This document shows positions 53,001-61,555 of a stretch of 64,000 nt of DNA, piece by piece. The notes under the pieces were generated by a model that was not told where the DNA came from, did no database searches, and worked only from the letters and a program-made list of their open reading frames with translations. Source of the stretch: Candidatus Zhuqueibacterota bacterium (lineage in GTDB: Bacteria; Zhuqueibacterota; Zhuqueibacteria; Residuimicrobiales; Krinioviventaceae); NCBI GenBank assembly GCA_016928775.1, contig JAFGKD010000133.1, positions 1 through 64,000 of the forward strand. The letters run 5' to 3'. The translations under genes and the position numbers were made by a program. Numbering within the stretch: position 1 is the stretch's first letter; every line of letters starts with the position of its first letter.

Positions 53001-54842
53001 TTAAAGAACAATCAAAAACACAACCACACCGATTACAATAAAAAGCACATACAACTGCAACAACCCGGGATGCGCTTTTTGAAAGAGCCGCGACAGGGCG
53101 AGCGATGATTTTTCGCCGACGGCGTAGGCATCAAAGGCTTGTTTGTCCGCCGCATCGTAAACACCTTTGAGGCCACGCATGTTGCGAATTTCATTATAAA
53201 ATGCCGTACCGACGATGCGGAACTTTTCCAGCGGTGCCATGCCGCCGAGATAGATTTCGTCCGGACGCACATTTTTGGTGATCACATAAATGATCATGCC
53301 AAGGGCAAAGATGATCAGGAAAAGCGCTAACAGCAGAATGGGCTGATAAAGTCCGCTGAACGCCGGCAATTCGAGTCCTGCGTTTGCCATCGCCGGGTAG
53401 ATGAAGATTTTGAGCGGCACAGCTACTGCAGCGAGACCAAAAATCAAACAGAGAACCGCGAGCGCACCAGTGGCGATCCACTGATTGGCTGATGTTTCTT
53501 TGATATCTTTAAGCTTTTCCGGTCTTTTGCCCAAATAAATGGCGTGCAGGAATTTCATAAAACTGGCCAGGGTCAGGGCACTGCCAAATATGGCCAAAAT
53601 CAGACAGACGAGTATCCAGAGTTGATAGCCGGGCGCCGCGGTTTTCGCCGTTTCGAGCACACCCTGGTAAATCATCCATTTGGAGAAAAAGCCGTTGAAT
53701 GGTGGAATGCCAGAAATCGACAGAGCGCCGACGAGCGCCATTATAAAGGTGATCGGCATGTTGCGCGCCAGGCCACCGAGATCGTCCAGCTCATTGGTGC
53801 CAGTTTGTTTTTCCACCGAACCAAGAGTCAGAAAGAGATTCGATTTGTAGATAGTGTTGTTGATCATATGAAACAAACCACCGGCAAAGGCAACGGGATT
53901 GCCGCTGCCAATACCCAGTATCATATAGCCCACCTGACTAACGGCGTGGTAGCCCAGCAGTCGCCGACCGTTGTGCTGATTCATCGCCATCATCACAGCG
54001 GTGATGACGGTGATCGCGCCGAGAGTCATCAATATTAAATTGAGGATAAAGCTGATCGTGAACCATGTCGTCACAATGCGCGCCAGCAGATAAATGCCTA
54101 ACAGTTTGTCCAATGAAGCGGGGAGGAGGGCTGCGCTCTCAACCTGGGCATCACGACTGAAATCCGGTAGCCAGGTGTGCAGCGGAAACCCACCCGCTTT
54201 GGCGAAAGCGGCGCTCAACACCAGGAAAAACGCCAGCCAGGACAAGCCGTCCGTGACCGGTGTGTTCAGGGCACTGAGTGCCCAGGACGCTTGTCCCTGC
54301 AACACCCACATGAGAGCCAGGCCCATGACTAACAGCGCATCGGTTCCACCCATGATCAAGATGGTTTTGACGGCAGTGGCCGGCGATTCTTTGGTGCGGC
54401 CCAATAACGCGAACAGAAACAGCGTCATACCCGAGAGTCCCCAGAATACCACAAAGCTAATAGCGTGGTCGCTGAGAATCACACCGTTGCAGGCTGCTAT
54501 GGTTAGCGGAAACAGGGCGTAAAATGATTTTTGTGCGTCGGCTTGTACGCCTTTGAGCGAATAAATAAGAATGATGACTGCTAAAATCTGAATGAAGAAT
54601 AATGTGAACAGGGACATCTGATCGACGCTAAAAATCTCTTGCCCCCAAATTGTGATGGCTCCAAAATCACCGCGCAACAGCTCGGCGCTTTTTGAAATAA
54701 AGAACACGTCAATCATGGAATAGAGTAAAAAGAGGCTGCTCAACAGATTTAATAGCTTCCGCAATAGAACGGGCAGAAATAGATTGACCAGCGCAACAAT
54801 GGCCGGAACGGCAACAAAGAGCAGGATAAATGGACTATTCAT
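53001..54842 (-). CDS. NuoL/MrpA-like pump subunit (H'-type) with C-terminal extension
   Basis: The 613-residue protein has the NuoL-type channel motif 'FPLHTWLPDFSRDAQVESAA' and about fourteen helices. The C-terminal section contains an amphipathic stretch ('LKGVYDAADKQAFDAYAVGE') followed by a last helix, recalling the lateral helix of NuoL and the second pump of Mbs/Mbx complexes. With the MrpD-like protein this gives two antiporter-like pumps. It overlaps the large-subunit gene by 8 bases. Confidence 0.88.
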   Translation of the reverse strand: MNSPFILLFVAVPAIVALVNLFLPVLLRKLLNLLSSLFLLYSMIDVFFISKSAELLRGDFGAITIWGQEIFSVDQMSLFTLFFIQILAVIILIYSLKGVQADAQKSFYALFPLTIAACNGVILSDHAISFVVFWGLSGMTLFLFALLGRTKESPATAVKTILIMGGTDALLVMGLALMWVLQGQASWALSALNTPVTDGLSWLAFFLVLSAAFAKAGGFPLHTWLPDFSRDAQVESAALLPASLDKLLGIYLLARIVTTWFTISFILNLILMTLGAITVITAVMMAMNQHNGRRLLGYHAVSQVGYMILGIGSGNPVAFAGGLFHMINNTIYKSNLFLTLGSVEKQTGTNELDDLGGLARNMPITFIMALVGALSISGIPPFNGFFSKWMIYQGVLETAKTAAPGYQLWILVCLILAIFGSALTLASFMKFLHAIYLGKRPEKLKDIKETSANQWIATGALAVLCLIFGLAAVAVPLKIFIYPAMANAGLELPAFSGLYQPILLLALFLIIFALGMIIYVITKNVRPDEIYLGGMAPLEKFRIVGTAFYNEIRNMRGLKGVYDAADKQAFDAYAVGEKSSLALSRLFQKAHPGLLQLYVLFIVIGVVVFLIVL

Positions 54843-56022
54843 GGATTTTACTCCTGATCTGTTGAGTTTTTTCGCGGGATAATTTCAGCAAATCGATTTG
54901 AAACGGATCGCGATTGATATCGACCACCTTGAGCGATCTTTCTGTACAGCAGTAACATGGATCAACCGACGCCAGGGTGATCAATGCATCTGCCAAGGGA
55001 ATGCCTTTGCAGGACGCGACGTACGTCGGGATGTTGTTGAAACTGGGCGCCCGCACCTTGTGACGAATCGGTCGATTTGTGCCGTCTGTTTTGATAAAAT
55101 GAAACACCTCGCCGCGCGGCGCTTCGTAGCGGCCTAAACCTTCGCCGGCGGAAATGTGTTTGACGTTGTTGAGAATCGGGCCTTTGACGGTCGCTAATTT
55201 TTCCAGACACTGGCGACAGATTTTTGTCGATTCAATTATCTCCAATGCCCGCACAACAAATTTATCGTAAACATCGCCGTTCGGCAAGACGGGCACGTCA
55301 AATTTTACCCAGCCATAGGCGTCATTGGGTTCATCCTGGCGGACATCCGTGTTCACGCCCGAGGCGCGCGCCGTCGGTCCCACCGCACACAACTCAACCG
55401 CATCCTTGTGGGTCAAGACGCCGACACCTTTGAGGCGCGATCTGAGCACCGGATCATCTTTGGCGACCTTGATGATCATATTCATCTTGTCATCGACCAT
55501 ATCGAGGATCTTCATCATCTCGGGAATGCGAGCGGGATCGACATCTTTAGCCACCCCGCCGATGCGCATCATGCCGTAGTGGTTACGATTACCGGAGATG
55601 ATTTCGAACATCTGTAAAATAGGTTCGCGATATTTCCACGCCCACATCCAGACGGTGTCGTAACCGATGAAATGGCCGGCCAGACCGAACCAGAGCAAAT
55701 GACTGTGAATGCGTTCCAGCTCACCGACAAGCGAACGAATATAGGCCGCGCGCTCGGGGATTTCGATGTTATCCACATCTTCAAACGCATGCACGCAGGC
55801 GATCGGGTGTGACGTGGAACAAATGCCGCAGATGCGCTCAACCAGGTAGATAGACTGGGTGAAGCTTTTCTGTTCGGAGATGAATTCGTGTCCACGATGC
55901 ATCCAGCCAATATCCATATCAATATCAACGACCGTTTCACCATCAACGACAATGTTAAAGTACTCAGCTTCCTCCAGCAGCGGATGGAACGGACCGACGG
56001 GAATATTGTTGACCATACTCAT
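54835..56022 (-). CDS. [NiFe] hydrogenase large subunit, group 4, NuoD-like
   Basis: The 395-residue catalytic subunit retains both nickel-binding motifs: C65-G-I-C68 in 'VERICGICSTSHP' and C356-Y-C-C359 in 'DPCYCCTER'. NuoD and Mbs-type proteins have lost some of these residues, so the protein should be a true hydrogenase. 'DIGWMHRGHE' (37-46) is the usual N-terminal landmark. A 36-residue tail follows the second motif; whether it is cleaved by the protease encoded at 46991 is unknown. It sits in the membrane arm complex, facing the cytoplasm. Confidence 0.93.
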   Translation of the reverse strand: MSMVNNIPVGPFHPLLEEAEYFNIVVDGETVVDIDMDIGWMHRGHEFISEQKSFTQSIYLVERICGICSTSHPIACVHAFEDVDNIEIPERAAYIRSLVGELERIHSHLLWFGLAGHFIGYDTVWMWAWKYREPILQMFEIISGNRNHYGMMRIGGVAKDVDPARIPEMMKILDMVDDKMNMIIKVAKDDPVLRSRLKGVGVLTHKDAVELCAVGPTARASGVNTDVRQDEPNDAYGWVKFDVPVLPNGDVYDKFVVRALEIIESTKICRQCLEKLATVKGPILNNVKHISAGEGLGRYEAPRGEVFHFIKTDGTNRPIRHKVRAPSFNNIPTYVASCKGIPLADALITLASVDPCYCCTERSLKVVDINRDPFQIDLLKLSREKTQQIRSKIHE

Positions 56023-56447
56023 GATATCCTCCTCAAGCGTAGCGGCAGCTTTTCAACAGTGGGATTATTGCGCGTCAGCAGCGGTTCCTTTCTCGGATGT
56101 CCATCAAAATCGATTCCAAACATTTCAGCCATTTCCCGCTCGATCCATTCCGCACCGCGGACAATCGGGGTGATTGATTTCATCTGCGGCTTTTTTTTGT
56201 CTTTCATAATAATTCGCGGACAATAGTAGGTGCCGGTTGCGTCGTGAGAAAAATGGTACAGCACCTCGATACCACCGTAAAGCTCGGTGGCCGTGGCTGT
56301 GCTCAACCGGCAGCCCATGGTATTAAAAATATAGTTGACGACATCGTGCAGATCTTCATTTTTTACTTCAAAATAATAGCGCAACTTTTTTTCGATCGTC
56401 TTGCCGATCTTGTCACCCATAGCGGCAAAAAATTCATTCTCAGGCAT
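56019..56447 (-). CDS. NuoC-like subunit of the hydrogenase
   Basis: The 142-residue soluble subunit has the NuoC signature 'WIEREMAEMFGIDFDGHP' near residue 105. It probably supports the large subunit, as MbhK or EchD does. It overlaps the NuoB-like gene by 8 bases and the large-subunit gene by 4 bases. Confidence 0.9.
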   Translation of the reverse strand: MPENEFFAAMGDKIGKTIEKKLRYYFEVKNEDLHDVVNYIFNTMGCRLSTATATELYGGIEVLYHFSHDATGTYYCPRIIMKDKKKPQMKSITPIVRGAEWIEREMAEMFGIDFDGHPRKEPLLTRNNPTVEKLPLRLRRIS

Positions 56448-56859
56448 TCAACACCTCCACCAGTTTGACAATGCCCGCAATCATGTTTTCCGGTTTGGGC
56501 GGACATCCGGGGATGTAGAGATTAATCGGGATGATATCTTTGATATTTTTTGATATGTTATAGCTATCCTTGAAACAACAGCCCGAAGCCGGACATGTGC
56601 CAATACCAACGACAAAACAGGGTTTGGGGGCTTGCTGATAAATCTGCTGCACGCGCGGCCCCACTTTTTGGTTGAATATGCCTGATACCAGTAACACGTC
56701 GGCGTGCCGTATAGAGCCTACCAGTTTAATACCAAACCGCTCGAGATCGTAGCGTGGCGTCAGCAAGTCTAAAATCTCGATATCGCAGTTGTTGCATGGC
56801 GACGCACTGACGTGGAATACCCAAATTGATTTGGCAAGACGTTTATTGTACCATCCCAT
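56440..56859 (-). CDS. Hydrogenase small subunit, NuoB-like
   Basis: The 139-residue protein binds the proximal [4Fe-4S] cluster: Cys22-x-x-Cys25-Asp ('ASPCNNCDIEIL'), then 'TCPASGCCF' and 'IPGCPPKPE'. It passes electrons to the NiFe site. The start at 56859 is chosen because the frame upstream crosses the inverted repeat at 56891 and the family begins here. It is MbhJ/EchC-like. Confidence 0.92.
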   Translation of the reverse strand: MGWYNKRLAKSIWVFHVSASPCNNCDIEILDLLTPRYDLERFGIKLVGSIRHADVLLVSGIFNQKVGPRVQQIYQQAPKPCFVVGIGTCPASGCCFKDSYNISKNIKDIIPINLYIPGCPPKPENMIAGIVKLVEVLNA

Positions 56860-56890
56860 TTTATTCTCCAAGTTCTGAATTGTAAAACGG

Positions 56891-56978
56891 CTCACGCAAA
56901 GGCGCGCAGACGCAAAGGGCACGCAAAGAAAAACTATTTTCTTTGCGATTTCTCTGCGGCTTGGCGTCTTTGCGTGAG
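56891..56978. repeat. Inverted repeat between NuoH-like and NuoB-like genes
   Basis: The outer arms 'ctcacgcaaag' (56891-56901) and 'ctttgcgtgag' (56968-56978) are perfect complements. Inner words 'acgcaaag' and 'ctttgcg' pair again. It fills most of the 143-base gap. It is unrelated in sequence to the other palindromes in the window. Confidence 0.75.
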
Positions 56979-57002
56979 ATATTGTATTTGATCACTTTCA
57001 AC

Positions 57003-57929
57003 TTATGCTCCCAACACAGCAAGAATGAGTGCGATTAGAGCCAATGGTGTCGCATATTTCCAGAAAAAGTTCAAAGCCGTATCAATTCTAACGCGCGGGT
57101 TGGTGTTTTTAATGATGATCATCACCACCACAATCAACAAATATTTTAAAATCGCCCACAAGATACCGAGTCCGCTTAAATTAAATCCGCCCCAGAAGAG
57201 CAGAATCAACAGGAATGGAAAAGTCACCCACATCATCAAATGGCTCAATTTCCAAAAGGCCAGCGGCGGACCGCTGTACTCCATGAACGGACCGTCGACG
57301 ATTTCGGTCTCGGCTTCAGGGATGTCGAACGGTGTCAGGGTCATTTTTGCCTGGATGCACAGGATGCCGACGATAAAAGCGATGATGCCGGAGGCGGAAC
57401 CGATGAAAAGGCCGTCCTGCTGAGCGGCCAAAATGCCGTCGAGACTCAGGACATAACCGGATTTGACGATAGGCACCAGCAGCACCAGAATAAAGGCTAG
57501 CTCGTCGGCCAGGAGCAGTTTAATTTCTCGTCCGGCGCCGATGCTGGAATAGACGTTGCCGGTGCAGGCGCCGCCGAGGATGACCATCACCGAATACAGC
57601 ATGAGCAGATACATCACCACGATGACATCGCCGCCAAAGCTGACGCCAAAAAACATGGCCGTGCCAATCATGGCGGAGACGAGCACGATCATCGAAAACG
57701 CGATAAAGGGTGCCGAAATAAATAAAGAGGCAACCGCTTCTTTGGTAATGATCGTCTCTTTGCCTAGCAGCTTGAAAAAGTCATTAAAATTTTGCAGAAA
57801 GGGGGGGCCGACGCGAAACTGAAATCGCGCTGATACCTTGCGATCGACACAGCCCACAACGAGGCCCAGCGTGCCGGTGAACAGCAGTCCCGGAAAAACC
57901 AACAGATAAAACAGATATTCAGGTCTCAT
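57003..57929 (-). CDS. NuoH-like membrane subunit of the hydrogenase
   Basis: The 308-residue protein has about eight helices and the NuoH landmarks 'RVGPPFLQNFNDFFKLLGKE' and 'MTLTPFDIPEAETEIVDGPF'. It anchors the peripheral arm and begins the ion path (MbhM, EchB). It overlaps the ferredoxin gene by 4 bases. Confidence 0.93.
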   Translation of the reverse strand: MRPEYLFYLLVFPGLLFTGTLGLVVGCVDRKVSARFQFRVGPPFLQNFNDFFKLLGKETIITKEAVASLFISAPFIAFSMIVLVSAMIGTAMFFGVSFGGDVIVVMYLLMLYSVMVILGGACTGNVYSSIGAGREIKLLLADELAFILVLLVPIVKSGYVLSLDGILAAQQDGLFIGSASGIIAFIVGILCIQAKMTLTPFDIPEAETEIVDGPFMEYSGPPLAFWKLSHLMMWVTFPFLLILLFWGGFNLSGLGILWAILKYLLIVVVMIIIKNTNPRVRIDTALNFFWKYATPLALIALILAVLGA

Positions 57930-58426
57930 CGCTTGCCCTCCTTTTGCAGCCAGCTCGGGCTCTTGACCGCCAGATGCTCGCCGGCGTAAAAGATAAACTC
58001 TTCCGGCTTTTCATCGATTTCGACCATTTGAAACGTGCCGGACGGCGCGGTTTTGACGCACAACGGTGTATAGTCCGGATCCTCTTTGAGCTGGTTCAGA
58101 CAAAAGTCGCATTTGGTCGTGACATAGTTTATGACTTCCGGGAAAATAGTGCCAAAGGGACAGGCCAGAATGCAGCTTTTGCAGCCGACGCAGCGCATGT
58201 TATAGCGTTTGATGGTGCCGCTCTCCTGGCGCTCCAAGGCCTCTTTGGGACAGGCGGCCACGCAAAAGGCGTCTTTACATTGGCGACAATAGGAGGCGAA
58301 TTCGGCCACCTCAAGCAAATCAAAAAAGCCGGCATTTTTGCGGTGATACAGATATTCGCACTGGATATCCTTGACCTTGCCGTTTTCCGCCATCAGCGCC
58401 GGTATATCGATGAGCAATCGTTTCAT
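57926..58426 (-). CDS. HydN/CooF-like multi-cluster ferredoxin
   Basis: The 166-residue protein carries two complete [4Fe-4S] motifs (Cys47-50-55-59 and Cys79-82-85-89). Additional Cys at 106, 109 and 123 indicate at least one more cluster. Proteins of this type shuttle electrons between a dehydrogenase module and a membrane hydrogenase. The position between the FAD subunit and NuoH-like gene fits that role. The start at 58426 follows 'gaggaggatatttggga' and overlaps the FAD gene by 4 bases. Confidence 0.88.
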   Translation of the reverse strand: MKRLLIDIPALMAENGKVKDIQCEYLYHRKNAGFFDLLEVAEFASYCRQCKDAFCVAACPKEALERQESGTIKRYNMRCVGCKSCILACPFGTIFPEVINYVTTKCDFCLNQLKEDPDYTPLCVKTAPSGTFQMVEIDEKPEEFIFYAGEHLAVKSPSWLQKEGKR

Positions 58427-59283
58427 TCCCAAATATCCTCCTCGTCTTTGATCTGGGCATAAGTGAACACCGGACCATCCTTGCAGGCATAATAATGCCC
58501 CATAACGCAATGACGACACTGCCCAAATCCGCAGTACATTTTTTTTTCCATGGAGAGATAGAGATTTTCTTCCTTGTAACCGTATTTCAGCAAGTCAAGG
58601 GTGCCGTACTTCATCATGATCGGCGGGCCGCAGACCACGGCAGGATTGTCTGTGGGATCGATATCCAGTTTTTTCAAGAGCACGGTCACCACGCCGACTT
58701 CCTCGTCCCATTCTTCCCCTTCGGGCACGACATCCACTGCGCGCAAGAACTTTACATTATCATATTTGCGCCAGCCGGTCACTTCAGCCTTGTAAATGCA
58801 ATCCTTTGGCGTTTTGGCGCCGGCCAAAAAGGTGATGCTGTTATATTTGTCAACGTTGTCTAACAGCGTTGTGAACAGCGACCGCAACGGCGCCAGGCCG
58901 CAGCCACCGCCCAAAATGACGACATCTTTGCCTTCAAATTTTTCAATGGGGTATCGCGAACCAAATGGCCCGCGCAGTCCAACCAGGTCTCCGACTTGAG
59001 CCTGATGGACATACTCGGTGACAAAACCGGTCTTCATGATGGTCACATCCATGACATCCGAAATAAAGTGGGATGAGGAGGGTGTGAACGGTCCTTCGCC
59101 GATGCCGGGAATAGTCAATTCAATAAACTGCCCGGTTTGAAACTTTATCGGCTTTTCCGGCCGCAAGCGTATAGTACGAATCAGCGGTGATTCCTGCACG
59201 ATCTCGTAGATCGTAGCCGGAATTACCTCATAGGGATTATGCAACATATTATCAGGTCTCAAGGATTCAACCATGGCAGCCAT
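58423..59283 (-). CDS. FAD/[2Fe-2S] NAD(P)H-oxidising subunit, HydG/SudB-like
   Basis: The 286-residue protein belongs to the ferredoxin-NADP reductase-like family found as the gamma subunit of soluble sulfhydrogenases and in anaerobic sulfite reductase (AsrB). It has an FAD-binding barrel, the nucleotide loop 'ILGGGCGLAPLRSL' (123-136), and a C-terminal [2Fe-2S] site (Cys251, 256, 259, 267). It should pass electrons between NAD(P)H and the Fe-S subunits. The start at 59283 overlaps the upstream Fe-S gene by 27 bases nominally. ATG 59274 is the alternative. Confidence 0.9.
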   Translation of the reverse strand: MAAMVESLRPDNMLHNPYEVIPATIYEIVQESPLIRTIRLRPEKPIKFQTGQFIELTIPGIGEGPFTPSSSHFISDVMDVTIMKTGFVTEYVHQAQVGDLVGLRGPFGSRYPIEKFEGKDVVILGGGCGLAPLRSLFTTLLDNVDKYNSITFLAGAKTPKDCIYKAEVTGWRKYDNVKFLRAVDVVPEGEEWDEEVGVVTVLLKKLDIDPTDNPAVVCGPPIMMKYGTLDLLKYGYKEENLYLSMEKKMYCGFGQCRHCVMGHYYACKDGPVFTYAQIKDEEDIWE

Positions 59284-59308
59284 GATCTCGTTCTCCAATT
59301 TACTTAAA

Positions 59309-60331
59309 TCAGACAGTGGCGAGGTTTTTATCAACGACGTGTACAACCTCGCGAAAATCAATTTCGCCGGCGCACGCATCTGTACAGCGGCCACAACCGG
59401 TGCAGCCTAACAATCCAAAGTCATGCGGCATAAAGTCAAATTTGCATAAATAGCGATTGCGGAAACGTTTGTGCATTTCCGGGCGCGGTGTGGCGCCACC
59501 GGCAACGCGCGCATAGCCGCTCAACTGGCATGAATCATAGGAGCGCTCTTTGACGAATTTTTGGGCTTTGGTCTCGTCGTTCAAAATCAAGCAATAGCAG
59601 GTTGGGCAAATGTGCGTGCAGGCGCCACAGCCAATGCATTGTTTGGAGACATCGTTCCACAATTCATGTTCGACGGCGCGCATATGATCATAATTCGTTG
59701 AACGCGCATAGGCGGCATTTTGTTGTTCGAGCTGTTGCTGAATGGCCTTGCGCTGGTTTTCGACCTGTTGTTTGACGGTCTCGGGGGCTTGCGAAAGCGT
59801 GACGTGCTTTTGCAGCAGCTTTAGCAGCGCCTCACCTTTGTCTGATCCGACGGTTATGACATAGTTATCGTTGATAGCTGACAAGTTCAGGTCAAAGCCC
59901 GACGTCGCAAAAGGATGACCATCCACCAGATTACAATGGCATGTCGGGCCGATAGCGCCGCAATCCGAGGTGACGATGACGCTGCTTTCACGCCAGTGCT
60001 TGTACGTCGGATCGACAAATTCCTGATTGATCAACGCTCGATCCATAACCTCGAGCGCCTTGAGATCACAGTTTTTAACGCCTAAAATGATGCGTTTTTT
60101 TTGTGCGAGCTCTTCCGGCCGCATGCGCTCGCGGGTGAGATAAAAAAGTATTTTTGTCGGATCAACGGTGCGGAATGAGTTGAGGACGGCTGTCTGACCG
60201 TTCTGCAACGTGCCAAAATATGTGTGTCCGTTGCCGTTGGAAGTGGGGAGAACGACATCGGTGGTGCCGTCGAGCTTTTCCTGAACTGCCTTGTGGAGGA
60301 ACGCCAACAAATCGTTCGATTTGATCAACAT
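59309..60331 (-). CDS. Fe-S electron-transfer subunit, HydB/AsrA-like
   Basis: The 340-residue protein matches the beta subunit of sulfhydrogenases and sulfite reductase AsrA. A landmark 'GVKNCDLKALEVMD' is followed by 'CGAIGPTCHCNLVDGHPF'. Two C-terminal [4Fe-4S] motifs have Cys232-235-238-242 and Cys310-313-316-320. It partners the FAD subunit encoded next. Such beta-gamma pairs normally serve soluble group 3 hydrogenases, so their place here in a membrane hydrogenase operon is unusual. Confidence 0.9.
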   Translation of the reverse strand: MLIKSNDLLAFLHKAVQEKLDGTTDVVLPTSNGNGHTYFGTLQNGQTAVLNSFRTVDPTKILFYLTRERMRPEELAQKKRIILGVKNCDLKALEVMDRALINQEFVDPTYKHWRESSVIVTSDCGAIGPTCHCNLVDGHPFATSGFDLNLSAINDNYVITVGSDKGEALLKLLQKHVTLSQAPETVKQQVENQRKAIQQQLEQQNAAYARSTNYDHMRAVEHELWNDVSKQCIGCGACTHICPTCYCLILNDETKAQKFVKERSYDSCQLSGYARVAGGATPRPEMHKRFRNRYLCKFDFMPHDFGLLGCTGCGRCTDACAGEIDFREVVHVVDKNLATV

Positions 60332-60418
60332 TATTCGCTCCCATGTTTAGCGTTCAGCACTGAGAACGTATCCAGCGTCGGAAGTGGCGGTTAATCGGTC
60401 GTAAAGTGTGCGCGCGTC

Positions 60419-61051
60419 CTAGTCGTGTGGTTCCTTGTTCTTCTGGTTGACGTTGTAGATGAGTCGTGCCAATTCGTGTTCGATGTTCACATTGTTGATG
60501 ATCGTTTCATCAGTGCTTTTGATTTTAAGCGATGTGAAATTGAGAATTCCTTGAATTTTTTCAGCTTTTAAAATATCGATAACTTGCCGTGATGCTGATT
60601 CCGGCACGGTGACAATGGCAAATTTGATGTCGTTGTCGCGGATAAAATCCGCCAGGTTGCTCATTGGGTAGATGGGCACGGCGGCTTTTTCATCGATTTT
60701 ACCGGGATCAATGTCGAATCCGGCCACGATTTTAATGCCTTCATCGGTGAATCCTTTGCCGTACTGCAGAAAAGCAGTGCCTAATCGGCCCACACCGATG
60801 AGAATAACTTTTTGCACCTGGTTTTTGCCGAGGATATTATTGATTTTCGCCAATATTGAAGCGATTTCGTATCCGCCTTTTTGGCTGCCGGCAATGCCAA
60901 AAATAGCAAAATCTTTGCGCACCAGACTCGAGGAAACACCGAGCGCATCAGCGATGTTGTCGCTAAAGACTTTGACAAATCCAAGGTTTTGCAGCTGATA
61001 CAACAGGTTTTTATAGTTTAGTAATCGCTTTATTCTATCTTGACGATCCAC
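60419..61051 (-). CDS. rex: Redox-sensing repressor Rex
   Basis: The 210-residue protein has the Rex plan. An N-terminal winged helix includes 'DNIADALGVSSSLVRKDFAI'. A Rossmann domain has G86-x-G88-x-x-G91 ('IGVGRLGTAF') for sensing the NADH/NAD+ ratio. The gene starts with GTG at 61051, behind 'gaagg'. It heads the hydrogenase operon (87-base gap to the HydB-like gene), so Rex probably represses its own operon. Loss of binding at high NADH would then induce an NADH-consuming hydrogenase. Confidence 0.95.
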   Translation of the reverse strand: MDRQDRIKRLLNYKNLLYQLQNLGFVKVFSDNIADALGVSSSLVRKDFAIFGIAGSQKGGYEIASILAKINNILGKNQVQKVILIGVGRLGTAFLQYGKGFTDEGIKIVAGFDIDPGKIDEKAAVPIYPMSNLADFIRDNDIKFAIVTVPESASRQVIDILKAEKIQGILNFTSLKIKSTDETIINNVNIEHELARLIYNVNQKNKEPHD

Positions 61052-61109
61052 TAAAAAACCTTCACATTATCAAAGAATAATGATTCAATTAATGTCCTGA
61101 TGCTGATTT

Positions 61110-61138
61110 ATTTTAAAAAATTAATAACATTATGTCAA
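61110..61138 (-). promoter_or_regulatory. Sigma-70-type promoter of rex and the hydrogenase operon
   Basis: On the minus strand, a perfect -35 TTGACA (61133-61138), a 17-base spacer and -10 TAAAAT (61110-61115) lie about 60 bases before the rex start codon. Confidence 0.75.
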
Positions 61139-61154
61139 GCTAATTTTATAAAAT

Positions 61155-61172
61155 TATGTGATATTTATAACT
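61155..61172 (-). promoter_or_regulatory. Possible Rex operator
   Basis: The site reads 'tagttataaatatcacat' on the minus strand. It matches the palindrome TTGTGAAATATTTCACAA at about 12 of 18 positions. One half is good, the other degenerate. It lies upstream of the -35. Confidence 0.3.
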
Positions 61173-61176
61173 ATTT

Positions 61177-61521
61177 TTATTCGGATTTTTCAATTCCCAA
61201 ATCATACAATTTGCCGACGACTTGAAAGGCTGACAGTTCGGTTTGCAGCACCGGCAAATTTTTTTCAATGGCTTTGGCGGCGGCTTGTTCGTCAAGCTGC
61301 AATCCACCCGGCAATATCACGCCGGCCAGACTTTTAAAAAAGACGATGGCTAATACATTCTCATGCGTCTGGTTGGTCACCCATAACGCGCCTTTTTTTG
61401 CCTGGGCCATCACATCACTGAGCATGTCGGAGATGATGCCGCCGGTCACTTCTTTTTCGAGATTGGTTTTACCACTAAACACTGTCAACTGCAACGCCTC
61501 AACGATATCTTTCAATAGCAT
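61177..61521 (-). CDS. DRTGG-domain protein
   Basis: The 114-residue protein is a stand-alone DRTGG domain ('LEKEVTGGIISDMLSDVMAQ', 'AIVFFKSLAGVILPGG'). Such domains accompany NADH-linked [FeFe] hydrogenases and phosphotransacetylases in anaerobes and are thought to be regulatory ligand sensors. 'caggagttaagac' precedes the ATG. It follows a sensor kinase gene and precedes rex, linking the two. Confidence 0.85.
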   Translation of the reverse strand: MLLKDIVEALQLTVFSGKTNLEKEVTGGIISDMLSDVMAQAKKGALWVTNQTHENVLAIVFFKSLAGVILPGGLQLDEQAAAKAIEKNLPVLQTELSAFQVVGKLYDLGIEKSE

Positions 61522-61555
61522 GTCTTAACTCCTGATCGTCGAAAAAGATAGATGA

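Noticed and set aside
50015..60331. Reading the cluster as respiratory complex I
   Set aside because: The large subunit keeps both CxxC nickel motifs, the Mrp B-G set is present, a HycI-type protease closes the operon, and NuoE, F and G are absent.
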